Shown: positions 1 to 5,516 of the stretch, piece by piece
Numbering within the stretch: position 1 is the stretch's first letter
Layout of the letters: every line of letters begins with the position of its first letter
From: an uncultured Actinomycetes bacterium
GTDB lineage: Bacteria > Actinomycetota > Actinomycetes > S36-B12
Assembly: GCA_937902285.1 (NCBI GenBank)
Contig: CALGTB010000262.1
Coordinates: 1-7,821 of the forward strand
Length of the DNA: 7,821 nucleotides
Reading direction: 5' to 3'
Program-made: the position numbers and the translations under genes
Notes under the pieces: model-generated
Databases searched by the model: none
The model's input: only the letters and a program-made list of their open reading frames with translations
What the model was told of the DNA's origin: nothing

Positions 1-1623
1 GTGCATCGGCCGTCGTCCCGCGCCGACGTGGCGCGAGCGCACGACCGACTCCGCCTCGAGGAGGCCTTCACCCTGCAGGTGGTGCTGGCCCTTCGCCGTG
101 CCGAGGTGCGGTCGCTGCCGGCCACCCGTCGCGCCCCCGCGCACACCCCGCTTCTCGCGGCGTTCGACGCACGACTGCCGTTCGAGCTGACCGAGGGCCA
201 GCGTGACGTCGGAGCGCAGATCGTGGACGACCTCGCGCGCGACCACCCCATGCACCGCCTGCTCCAGGGCGACGTCGGAAGCGGGAAGACGGTCGTCGCG
301 CTGCGGGCGATGCTGCGCGTCGTCGACGCGGGCGGACAGGCCGCCCTCCTGGCGCCGACGGAGGTGCTGGCGGCCCAGCATCACCGGTCGATCACCGGGC
401 TGCTCGGGCCGCTCGCCGGACGAGGGCAGCTCGGTGCGGGCGACGAGGCGACGCAGGTGACCCTGCTCACCGGCTCGCTGCGCACCGCGCAGCGTCGCCA
501 GGCCCTTCTCGACATCGTCTCCGGCGACGCGGGAATCATCGTCGGCACCCATGCGCTCATCCAGGAGCGGGTCGACTTCAACGACCTCGCCCTGGTCGTG
601 GTGGACGAGCAGCACCGCTTCGGCGTGGAGCAGCGTGCCGCCCTCTCCGCGAAGTCGCGAGACGGATCCCGCCCGCACGTGCTGGTGATGACGGCGACGC
701 CGATCCCGCGCACCGTGGCGATGACGGTGTTCGGGGACGTCGACGTGTCGACGCTCAGCGAGCTTCCCGCCGGGCGGGGCGCCATCGCGACGCACGTGGT
801 GGCCGCACACGAGAACCCGCGGCACCTGACCCGAGTCTGGGAGCGGGTTCGCGAGGAGGTCGGTCAGGGACACCGGGTCTTCGTCGTCTGCCCGAGGATC
901 GGCGACGACGGTGCGGCATCCCCGGACGAGGATCTCGGCGAGCCCATGGAGATCGACGTGGACGCTGCCGGGAGCGGCGACGCTGGCATCCAGCCCGCGC
1001 CCATGGCCGGGGTGGTGCCCCTGGCCGCCCGCCTGGCGGACAACGAGCTCGCCGGGCTGCGCGTGGGAATCCTGCACGGCCGCATGCCCGCCGAGGAGAA
1101 GGAGGTGGCCATGCGGCGGTTCAGCGAAGACGAGGCGCCCGGGTCGCTCGACGTCCTCGTGGCCACCACCGTGATCGAGGTGGGCGTCGACGTGCCGAGG
1201 GCCACCACCATGGTGATCATGGACGCAGATCGGTTCGGGATCTCCCAGCTCCACCAGCTGCGCGGACGCGTCGGACGGGGCTCGCTGCCGGGCCTGTGCC
1301 TGCTCGTGACCTCGGCCGAGGCCGGATCTCCGGCCCGGCAGCGACTCGACGCCGTGGCGTCCACGACCGACGGCTTCGCGCTCTCGGCCCTCGACCTCGA
1401 GCTGCGGCGGGAGGGCGACGTCCTCGGCAGCGTCCAGTCCGGCAGCCGGAGCTCGCTGCGGCTGCTGGAGGTGGCGCGAGACGAGGACGTCATCGTGGAC
1501 GCGCGCACTGCAGCCGCCGCCGTGGTCGCCGAGGACCCCGACCTCGCCGGTCATCCGGCGCTCGCCGACGTCGTCGCATCCCTGCGTGAGGATGAGCACG
1601 CCGAGTTCCTGGAGAAGGCGTGA
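1..1623 (+). CDS. recG: ATP-dependent DNA helicase RecG, 5'-truncated by the window edge
   Basis: RecG is a superfamily 2 DNA translocase that remodels stalled replication forks and branch-migrates Holliday junctions. The visible 540 residues hold the whole helicase part: Q-motif-like FELTEGQ (61-67), Walker A GDVGSGKT (90-97), Walker B DEQH (202-205) followed by RFG, motif III TATPIPRT (231-238), motif V around VATTVIEVGVDVP (387-399), and motif VI QLHQLRGRVGRG (416-427). The DGFALSALDLELRREGDVLG stretch (457-476) is the RecG-specific region after motif VI. Family members are about 690-740 residues, so roughly 200 N-terminal residues (the wedge domain) lie upstream. The GTG at base 1 is therefore almost certainly an internal valine, not a start. 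Residues 301-336 form an acidic, low-complexity insertion between helicase motifs. The TGA stop overlaps the rsmD GTG by 4 bp (GTGA). The identification is secure; only the 5' end is missing. Confidence 0.97.
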   Translation: MHRPSSRADVARAHDRLRLEEAFTLQVVLALRRAEVRSLPATRRAPAHTPLLAAFDARLPFELTEGQRDVGAQIVDDLARDHPMHRLLQGDVGSGKTVVALRAMLRVVDAGGQAALLAPTEVLAAQHHRSITGLLGPLAGRGQLGAGDEATQVTLLTGSLRTAQRRQALLDIVSGDAGIIVGTHALIQERVDFNDLALVVVDEQHRFGVEQRAALSAKSRDGSRPHVLVMTATPIPRTVAMTVFGDVDVSTLSELPAGRGAIATHVVAAHENPRHLTRVWERVREEVGQGHRVFVVCPRIGDDGAASPDEDLGEPMEIDVDAAGSGDAGIQPAPMAGVVPLAARLADNELAGLRVGILHGRMPAEEKEVAMRRFSEDEAPGSLDVLVATTVIEVGVDVPRATTMVIMDADRFGISQLHQLRGRVGRGSLPGLCLLVTSAEAGSPARQRLDAVASTTDGFALSALDLELRREGDVLGSVQSGSRSSLRLLEVARDEDVIVDARTAAAAVVAEDPDLAGHPALADVVASLREDEHAEFLEKA

Positions 1624-2258
1624 CGCGCATCATCGCGGGGAGCGCCCGAGGGCGGAGGCTGGCGGTGCCGCCGGCCGGGACCCGTCCGACCTCCGACCGC
1701 GTGCGCGAGGCGCTGTTCTCGACCCTCGACAGCGAGTTCCTCGCAGCCGGGCTCGCCTGGGGCGAGGTCCGGGTCCTCGACCTGTTCGCGGGCTCGGGCG
1801 CCTTCGGCCTCGAGGCGCTGAGCCGCGGGGCGGCCGGGGCGGTCCTCGTCGAGAAGTCGAGGGCGGCCGCCGCGGTGATCCGTGCCAACGCGGACGCCGT
1901 CGGGTGCCCGGGGGCCCAGGTGCTCGTGCGCGATGCCCGGCAGGTGGCGGGGCTGCCTCCTCCGGATGGCGGGGTGGACCTCTGCTTCGCCGACCCTCCC
2001 TACGACTGGGCGGCCGCCGACCTGACGACCGTCCTGTCGGCCCTGCACGATTCGGGCTGGCTGTCCGACGACGCGCGCGTGGTCGTGGAGCGCCCGGCGC
2101 GCGATCACGCCAGCCCGCTTCCCGACACCTGGGGGGAGTCGCGCAGACGCGCCTATGGGGACACCGTGCTTTGGTACGGTCAGGTGTCCAGTGATCGCGC
2201 GGGCGATCGGCACCCCTACGGCGCCGACGAGGTCCGAGGCCGGGAGGGATCCCTATGA
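1620..2258 (+). CDS. rsmD: 16S rRNA (guanine966-N2)-methyltransferase RsmD
   Basis: RsmD uses S-adenosylmethionine to methylate N2 of G966 in 16S rRNA during 30S assembly. The family signature is complete: RIIAGSARGRRL (3-14), TRPTSDRVREALF (21-33), the SAM-binding DLFAGSGAFGLEALSRGA (54-71), an acidic residue at the end of the next strand (E79), and the catalytic DPPY (125-128). The GTG start overlaps the recG stop by 4 bp and has a GGAG Shine-Dalgarno at 1611-1614, so translation is probably coupled to recG. The fold normally ends near the YGDTVLWY segment (179-186). Here about 26 further residues of low-conservation, charged sequence follow, before a TGA that overlaps the coaD ATG. That tail coincides with inverted repeats described separately and may exist mainly because the reading frame stays open to coaD. 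Identification is secure. Confidence 0.96.
   Translation: MTRIIAGSARGRRLAVPPAGTRPTSDRVREALFSTLDSEFLAAGLAWGEVRVLDLFAGSGAFGLEALSRGAAGAVLVEKSRAAAAVIRANADAVGCPGAQVLVRDARQVAGLPPPDGGVDLCFADPPYDWAAADLTTVLSALHDSGWLSDDARVVVERPARDHASPLPDTWGESRRRAYGDTVLWYGQVSSDRAGDRHPYGADEVRGREGSL
2159..2208 (+). promoter_or_regulatory. inverted repeats and candidate -10 element upstream of coaD, inside the rsmD 3' end
   Basis: Two perfect inverted repeats lie in the part of rsmD encoding its unconserved tail. GGACACC (2159-2165) is matched by GGTGTCC (2183-2189) across a 17-bp spacer. GATCGC (2193-2198) is matched by GCGATC (2203-2208) with a GCGG tetraloop. The first spacer contains TACGGT (2175-2180), which fits the actinobacterial -10 pattern TANNNT; no convincing -35 is visible. 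If transcription began here it would give a coaD leader of about 70 nt with a hairpin upstream of the GGGAGG Shine-Dalgarno (2242-2247). Short inverted repeats are common by chance in such GC-rich DNA, so the regulatory role is speculative. Confidence 0.25.
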
Positions 2259-2746
2259 GGACCGCGGTGTGCCCGGGCTCGTTCGATCCCGTGACCAACG
2301 GGCACCTCGACGTGTTCGCGCGTGCCTCGGAGTTGGCGGACGAGGTCGTGGTGGCCGTCCTCATCAACCGGACGAAGTCGGGACTGTTCTCGATCGACGA
2401 GCGCATGGAGATCCTGCGCGAGGTCGTCGCGCCGTTCCCGAACGTCCGGGTCGACTCCTTCCACGGCCTGCTCGTCGACTACTGCCGCGACCACTCGATC
2501 AAGGCGATCGTGAAGGGGCTGCGGGCCGTCAGCGACTTCGACTACGAGCTGCAGATGGCGCAGATGAACTACCGCCTGGCGAACGTCGAGACCCTGTTCA
2601 TCTCGACCAACCCGCTCTACAGCTTCCTCTCGTCGAGCCTCGTCAAGGAGGTCGCCAAGTTCGGCGGCGACGTGACCGGTTTGGTTCCTGAGGCCGTGTT
2701 GGTCCGGCTGCCGGAGAAACTCTCAGACACAATGGGAGCGCAGTAG
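2255..2746 (+). CDS. coaD: phosphopantetheine adenylyltransferase (PPAT)
   Basis: CoaD transfers AMP from ATP to 4'-phosphopantetheine, giving dephospho-CoA, the penultimate step of CoA synthesis in the cytosol. The 163-residue length is typical of the family. Visible motifs are the nucleotidyltransferase signature PGSFDPVTNGHLD (7-19, with the TNGH form of the T/HxGH motif), K41 in NRTKSGLFS, the substrate-binding KGLRAVSDFDYE (87-98), and the SSSLVKE motif (126-132). The ATG overlaps the rsmD TGA by 4 bp and has a strong GGGAGG Shine-Dalgarno 7 nt upstream, so the start is well fixed. The rsmD-coaD pairing is common in actinobacteria and other bacteria. CoA is the donor of the phosphopantetheine arm of acyl carrier proteins, a loose metabolic link to the lipid genes downstream. 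Confidence 0.97.
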   Translation: MRTAVCPGSFDPVTNGHLDVFARASELADEVVVAVLINRTKSGLFSIDERMEILREVVAPFPNVRVDSFHGLLVDYCRDHSIKAIVKGLRAVSDFDYELQMAQMNYRLANVETLFISTNPLYSFLSSSLVKEVAKFGGDVTGLVPEAVLVRLPEKLSDTMGAQ

Positions 2747-2751
2747 CAGCC

Positions 2752-2775
2752 CTGCGCCGGCCCTCGGGGGCGCAG
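2752..2775 (+). terminator. GC-rich hairpin between coaD and sepIVA, possible weak terminator or attenuator
   Basis: CTGCGCC (2752-2758) pairs perfectly with GGCGCAG (2769-2775) around a 10-nt loop, starting 5 nt after the coaD stop. No T-run follows, so it is not a classical intrinsic terminator. GC-rich stems without a U-tract have been proposed as weak terminators or mRNA stabilisers in actinobacteria. The sepIVA Shine-Dalgarno (AAGGAG, 2782-2787) follows directly, so the stem could equally tune expression of that gene. Confidence 0.35.
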
Positions 2776-2793
2776 CCGACCAAGGAGCACGCC

Positions 2794-3333
2794 GTGGACG
2801 TTCAGGAAAGACTCGACGAGCTGGCCGTCCTGGTGGAGGACGCGAAGGCCATGCCCCTGTCCGCGTCCTGCCTGGTCAACCGCTCCCAGGTCCTCGACCT
2901 CATCGACGAGATCCGCCAGCTGCTGCCCGAGTCGGTGCACCGTGCCGACGAGCTCCTCGCCGACCGGGAGGCCGTGGTCCAGGACGGACGGCGCGAGGCT
3001 GATCGCATCCTCGAGCGCGCGCGCGCCGAGTCCGACCGGCTCGTGTCGGAGCACGAGGTCTACCTCGCGGCGGTCGACGAGGCGGGAGCCCTGACGCGGC
3101 AGGCGATGCAGGAGACGGCCCGGATGCGCAAGGAGACCGACGACTACATCGACGCCAAGCTCGCCACCTTCGAGATCACTCTCCAGAAGACCCTGCAGAC
3201 CGTCGACCGCGGCCGTGAGCGCCTGCGCAGCCAGATGTACCAGGAGCTGGCCCCCATCCAGGACCAGCCCTACGACGACTCGTTCGCCGACACGGGCTTC
3301 ATCGACACCGGTTTCATCGACGACCGCCGCTGA
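2794..3333 (+). CDS. sepIVA: SepIVA-like DivIVA-domain coiled-coil protein
   Basis: This is a soluble, mostly helical coiled-coil protein of 179 residues with no signal peptide or membrane segment. Its N-terminus (LDELAVLVEDAKAMPLSASC, 7-26, then the LIDEI segment to about residue 45) and its C-terminal block (ETDDYIDAKLATFEITL, 114-130, then TVDRGRERLR) match what I recall of mycobacterial SepIVA (Rv2927c), a DivIVA-family protein essential for septation and polar growth. The mycobacterial protein is about 245 residues; here the central alanine/glutamate-rich coiled coil (about 50-113) is some 60 residues shorter. Such proteins are often mis-annotated as ATP synthase subunit b because of the coiled coil. 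The GTG start has AAGGAG 6 nt upstream. The C-terminus ends in a small acidic repeat. A gene for DUF177 follows, as in mycobacteria, which supports orthology. The exact role in this organism is inferred. Confidence 0.82.
   Translation: MDVQERLDELAVLVEDAKAMPLSASCLVNRSQVLDLIDEIRQLLPESVHRADELLADREAVVQDGRREADRILERARAESDRLVSEHEVYLAAVDEAGALTRQAMQETARMRKETDDYIDAKLATFEITLQKTLQTVDRGRERLRSQMYQELAPIQDQPYDDSFADTGFIDTGFIDDRR
3289..3318 (+). repeat. 15-bp tandem duplication encoding DTGFI-DTGFI
   Basis: Bases 3289-3303 and 3304-3318 are adjacent copies differing at two third-codon positions. They encode DTGFI twice (residues 166-175 of the SepIVA-like protein), just before the C-terminal DDRR. The synonymous differences suggest a duplication that has since been maintained at the protein level, or convergent short motifs. 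It lies outside the conserved helical body. Confidence 0.6.
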
Positions 3334-3349
3334 GCCGCCCCTGCCGCGA

Positions 3350-3380
3350 TTTCACCCCCGGGGAGCCCCTCCGGTAACCT
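3350..3380 (+). promoter_or_regulatory. candidate promoter for the DUF177-rpmF-plsX-rnc operon
   Basis: TAACCT (3375-3380) matches the actinobacterial -10 pattern TANNNT. A weak -35-like TTTCAC (3350-3355) lies 19 bp upstream. Initiation would fall near 3386-3388, giving a leader of about 50 nt ahead of the DUF177 Shine-Dalgarno (GGAGG, 3426-3430). The spacer contains the palindromic run CCCCGGGG (3356-3363) and GGGG-AG-CCCC (3360-3369). This is the longest gene-free stretch in the window and separates a divisome gene from a ribosome/lipid gene set, so a promoter here is plausible. Confidence 0.5.
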
Positions 3381-3417
3381 CTCCCGGAGGCCTCTAGCGA
3401 GGCCACGGTTAGCCGTG
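3368..3417 (+). promoter_or_regulatory. three abutting inverted repeats in the promoter/leader upstream of DUF177
   Basis: CCTCCGG (3368-3374) pairs with CCGGAGG (3384-3390) around a loop that contains most of the candidate -10. GGCCTC (3389-3394) pairs with GAGGCC (3399-3404) around a TAGC tetraloop. CACGG (3404-3408) pairs with CCGTG (3413-3417) around a TTAG tetraloop. Neighbouring stems share one or two end bases, so stems 1 and 2 compete at their junction. Stems 2 and 3 would lie in the transcribed leader, ending 8 nt before the Shine-Dalgarno. They could form an operator plus structured leader, or simply stabilise the mRNA. Confidence 0.4.
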
Positions 3418-3436
3418 CCGACAGTGGAGGGTCCCA

Positions 3437-4003
3437 GTGACCGGCCTCGACCCGCTCAGCCCGCTCGTCCTCGACGTCCGGAGCCTGCAGCGCGCGCCGG
3501 GGTCGATGGTCACCGTGACCCGAGATGCTCCGGCCCCGGCTGGCCTTGGCGTCGCGATGGCTCGGGTGCCCGAGGGATCGCCAATCGACCTGGATCTTCG
3601 ATTGGAGTCCGTTCTCGAGGGAGTCCTGGTGTCCGGAACAGCGGATCTCCAGATCGCCGCGGAGTGCTCGCGGTGCCTGGACCCGGTGGAATGGCATCAG
3701 GAGTTCGACCTCACCGAGCTCTTCCGCTATCCCGCGACCGACGCCCGAGGCGCGGTCGTGGTGGAGGAGGACGAGTCCGACGATCCGCTGCCCGTGCTCG
3801 TGGACGATCTCATCGATCTCGAGCCGACGCTGCGGGACGCTGTGGTGCTGGACCTGCCACTCGCCCCGCTGTGCCGCGAGGACTGCCTCGGGCTGTGCTC
3901 CGAATGCGGAGCACGGCTGGAGGACGATCCGCTGCACGCGCACGACACGATCGACCCGCGATGGGCGGCACTCGCCGCCCTGAACGAGCCGGACGCCCCG
4001 TAG
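3437..4003 (+). CDS. yceD: DUF177 (YceD-family) protein, 23S rRNA accumulation factor
   Basis: This is a 188-residue DUF177/YceD protein. Members almost always sit directly upstream of rpmF, and bacterial and chloroplast homologues have been reported as needed for normal 23S rRNA accumulation, so it probably acts in 50S ribosome biogenesis. Visible features are the CxxC pair at C77/C80 (CSRCL), an acidic stretch (110-116, followed by the VDDLIDLEP segment), the family-typical CREDCLGLCSECG block (C146, C150, C154, C157), and DPRWAAL near the end (173-179). The cysteines suggest a zinc site. The GTG start has GGAGG 6 nt upstream. A 56-bp gap precedes rpmF and shows no clear promoter, so the two are likely co-transcribed. 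Family assignment is firm; the molecular mechanism is not established. Confidence 0.93.
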   Translation: MTGLDPLSPLVLDVRSLQRAPGSMVTVTRDAPAPAGLGVAMARVPEGSPIDLDLRLESVLEGVLVSGTADLQIAAECSRCLDPVEWHQEFDLTELFRYPATDARGAVVVEEDESDDPLPVLVDDLIDLEPTLRDAVVLDLPLAPLCREDCLGLCSECGARLEDDPLHAHDTIDPRWAALAALNEPDAP

Positions 4004-4059
4004 TCCCACGCCGCAGGGCAGCAGTACCCGAGAGCCAGTAACCGAGCAAAGGAAGCACC

Positions 4060-4233
4060 GTGCCAGTTCCGAAGCGGAAGACATCCCGCTCCAACACCCG
4101 TCACCGTCGCGCCCAGTGGAAGACCACCGTGCCGACGCTGGTCACCTGCGTCCGCTGCAAGGAGAAGCGCCTCGCGCACACGGCCTGCCCGACGTGCGGC
4201 ACCTACGCCAAGCGCCGCGTGCTGGACGTCTAG
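4060..4233 (+). CDS. rpmF: 50S ribosomal protein L32 (zinc-binding C+ form)
   Basis: This is a 57-residue basic ribosomal protein of the large subunit. It starts MPVPKRKTSRSNTRHRRAQW, the usual L32 N-terminus, and carries two CxxC pairs (C30/C33 and C43/C46) forming a zinc ribbon. It is therefore the zinc-containing C+ paralogue rather than a zinc-free form induced by zinc limitation. The GTG start has AAAGGAAG at 4048-4055, 4-8 nt upstream. It follows DUF177 in the classic yceD-rpmF arrangement, and its TAG stop lies 3 nt before the plsX start in the same reading frame. Confidence 0.97.
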   Translation: MPVPKRKTSRSNTRHRRAQWKTTVPTLVTCVRCKEKRLAHTACPTCGTYAKRRVLDV

Positions 4234-4236
4234 GCA

Positions 4237-5241
4237 TTGGCCACCGTCGCCCTTGACCTGCTGGGCGGCGATGGTGCGCCCGGGGTCGTCGCCGACGCCA
4301 TCGCCAGGCTGTGCGGCCCCGAGTCGTCCCAGCCCGGATCGCCCGACCCCGCCGACCTCATCGTCGTCGGCCCGGCGGCGGTCGCGCGCGAGCTCCTCGT
4401 GGAGCGGGGCGTCGATCCCGACCGCGTGCGCATCGTCGATGCCGGTCGCGGGGCCTCCATGGCCGGCAACCCGCTCTCCATGCTGCGGGCGCATGACGAT
4501 GTCACGGTCACGGTGGCGGTCGGGCTGGTGAACGCCGGGCTGGCCGACGCGTGGGTGTCGGTCGGCCACACCGGGGCTGCCGTGGCTGCCGCCGTCCTCG
4601 GGCTGGGCAGGCTCAGCGGAATGTCCCGCCCCGCACTCGCGGTCGTCCTGCCGTCCCTCGCCGGCCCGGTCGTGCTCGTCGATGCGGGAGCCGCGCCCGA
4701 CGCCACCCCCGACGTGCTGCGCCAGTTCGCCCTGGCCGGCTGGGCCTACTCGCGCTCGCTCGGCGTCGCCAGCCCCAAGGTGGGGCTCATCAGCATCGGC
4801 AGCGAGGACGGCAAGGGGGATCGCCTGCGCAAGTCGACGCACGACCTGCTCGCCGAGAGCCTGCCGGCCGTGGGCGTCGACTACGTGGGCGCCGTCGAGG
4901 GGCACGACGTCGCGATCGGCTCGCAGGCCCAGGTGTTCGTGACCGACGGCTTCACCGGCAACGTCCTGCTCAAGGGCATCGAGGGAGCGGTGAGGTGGGC
5001 GGCCTACCGCATGGGAGAGGCCTACGGCGACGCCGAGCCGGCCCGGGGGGTCGTTCGGTCCACCGGAACCGGCGACTTCGCCGGAGGCATGCTCCTCGGC
5101 GTGAACGGGGTCACGGTGATCGGTCACGGGGCCGGCACCGCTGACGAGATCTGCGCCTGCGTGCGCCTGGCCGACCGAGCGGCCCGTACCGGCCTGGTCA
5201 CCGCCACCCAGCAGGCCCTGTCCTCCCTCACGGCCCGATGA
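4237..5241 (+). CDS. plsX: PlsX-family phosphate acyltransferase
   Basis: PlsX converts acyl-ACP and phosphate to acyl-phosphate, the acyl donor for the first step of phospholipid synthesis by PlsY; it is a peripheral membrane enzyme. The 334 residues match the usual length. Recognisable blocks are LDLLGGDGAPGVV (6-18), SVGHTGAAVAA (108-118), RPALAVVLP (131-139), VDAGAAPDATPD (148-159), KVGLISIGSEDGKGDRL (181-197), VTDGFTGNVLLKGIEG (235-250) and LLGVNGVTVIGHGAG (286-300). Several differ from the common forms: SVGHTGA replaces SAGNTGA, and GGMLLGVNG replaces GAPLLGxxG. The start must be the TTG at 4237: the rpmF TAG is in frame 3 nt upstream, and the LDxxGGD motif begins at residue 6. No good Shine-Dalgarno exists, so translation probably depends on coupling to rpmF. 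The stop overlaps the next gene (ATGA). The family is clear; activity of this divergent copy is inferred. Confidence 0.9.
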   Translation: MATVALDLLGGDGAPGVVADAIARLCGPESSQPGSPDPADLIVVGPAAVARELLVERGVDPDRVRIVDAGRGASMAGNPLSMLRAHDDVTVTVAVGLVNAGLADAWVSVGHTGAAVAAAVLGLGRLSGMSRPALAVVLPSLAGPVVLVDAGAAPDATPDVLRQFALAGWAYSRSLGVASPKVGLISIGSEDGKGDRLRKSTHDLLAESLPAVGVDYVGAVEGHDVAIGSQAQVFVTDGFTGNVLLKGIEGAVRWAAYRMGEAYGDAEPARGVVRSTGTGDFAGGMLLGVNGVTVIGHGAGTADEICACVRLADRAARTGLVTATQQALSSLTAR

Positions 5242-5516
5242 GCATCGATCGGCGAGCGGCCGCGGGGCTGGCGGAGGCCGGCCTGGCGGCGGTCTTCGAC
5301 CCCGCGATGGTGGCCCGCCTGCGCGAGGACTCCCCGCTCGAGGCCGTCGGGATCACCGACGCCGATCTGGTCTGCGTCAGTGACGCCGTCGGACACGCCG
5401 CGGAGGCCCGTGGACTGGTCTGCCTGCTCGGGGACGGCGACCTCGACGGCGTCGCCACGGTCGCCGACCTGGTGACGGCGATCGCCGGCGCCGCGATGCC
5501 CGGGGGCTCGGCATGA
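5238..5516 (+). CDS. acyl-carrier-protein-like protein lacking the phosphopantetheine serine
   Basis: This 92-residue acidic, alanine-rich protein lies in the plsX-rnc interval, where many bacteria encode acpP. The pattern REDSPLEAVGITDADLV (29-45), then a second helix, then VATVADLVTAI (72-82) aligns with the ACP scheme of an L-x-E-D...LG-x-DSLDLV block followed by TVGDLVxxI. In that alignment the DSL attachment motif is TDA, with Asp41 in place of the modified Ser, and there are about five extra residues after helix II. Ser32 lies in the loop before the conserved LG/VG turn and does not align with the attachment serine; Ser48 is one helical turn or more too late. Cys46 and Cys62 are unusual for an ACP. 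It overlaps plsX and rnc by 4 bp each (ATGA both times), so all three are probably translated together. The ACP relation is a by-eye inference; it could be an unrelated small helical protein. Confidence 0.6.
   Translation: MSIDRRAAAGLAEAGLAAVFDPAMVARLREDSPLEAVGITDADLVCVSDAVGHAAEARGLVCLLGDGDLDGVATVADLVTAIAGAAMPGGSA

Noticed and set aside
1..3. GTG at the first base as the true start of recG
   Set aside because: The family has about 200 more N-terminal residues carrying the wedge domain; the GTG is just an in-frame valine at the cut edge. This is window truncation, not a pseudogene.
1586..2194. A 202-codon + strand frame overlapping rsmD
   Set aside because: Arg/Gly/Pro-rich out-of-frame translation; RsmD motifs are all in the other frame.
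2699..2733. A promoter for sepIVA inside the coaD 3' end (CACAAT at 2728-2733)
   Set aside because: It matches the -10 poorly and the nearest -35-like TTGGTC is 23 bp away, too far for a normal spacer.
3334..3436. A small RNA gene or riboswitch in the longest gap
   Set aside because: The gap is only 103 bp, contains a likely promoter, and the stems are short. I recognise no known riboswitch consensus.
3727..5127. A 466-codon open frame on the - strand opposite DUF177, rpmF and plsX
   Set aside because: It is antisense to three conserved genes, and its His/Asp/Gly-rich composition is typical of antisense GC-rich codons.
5331..5333. Ser32 of the ACP-like protein as the phosphopantetheine site, since it reads D-S-P-L
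   Set aside because: It aligns with the loop residues before the conserved LG turn (the EDxxLxxLG segment), about nine residues too early for the attachment serine at the start of helix II.
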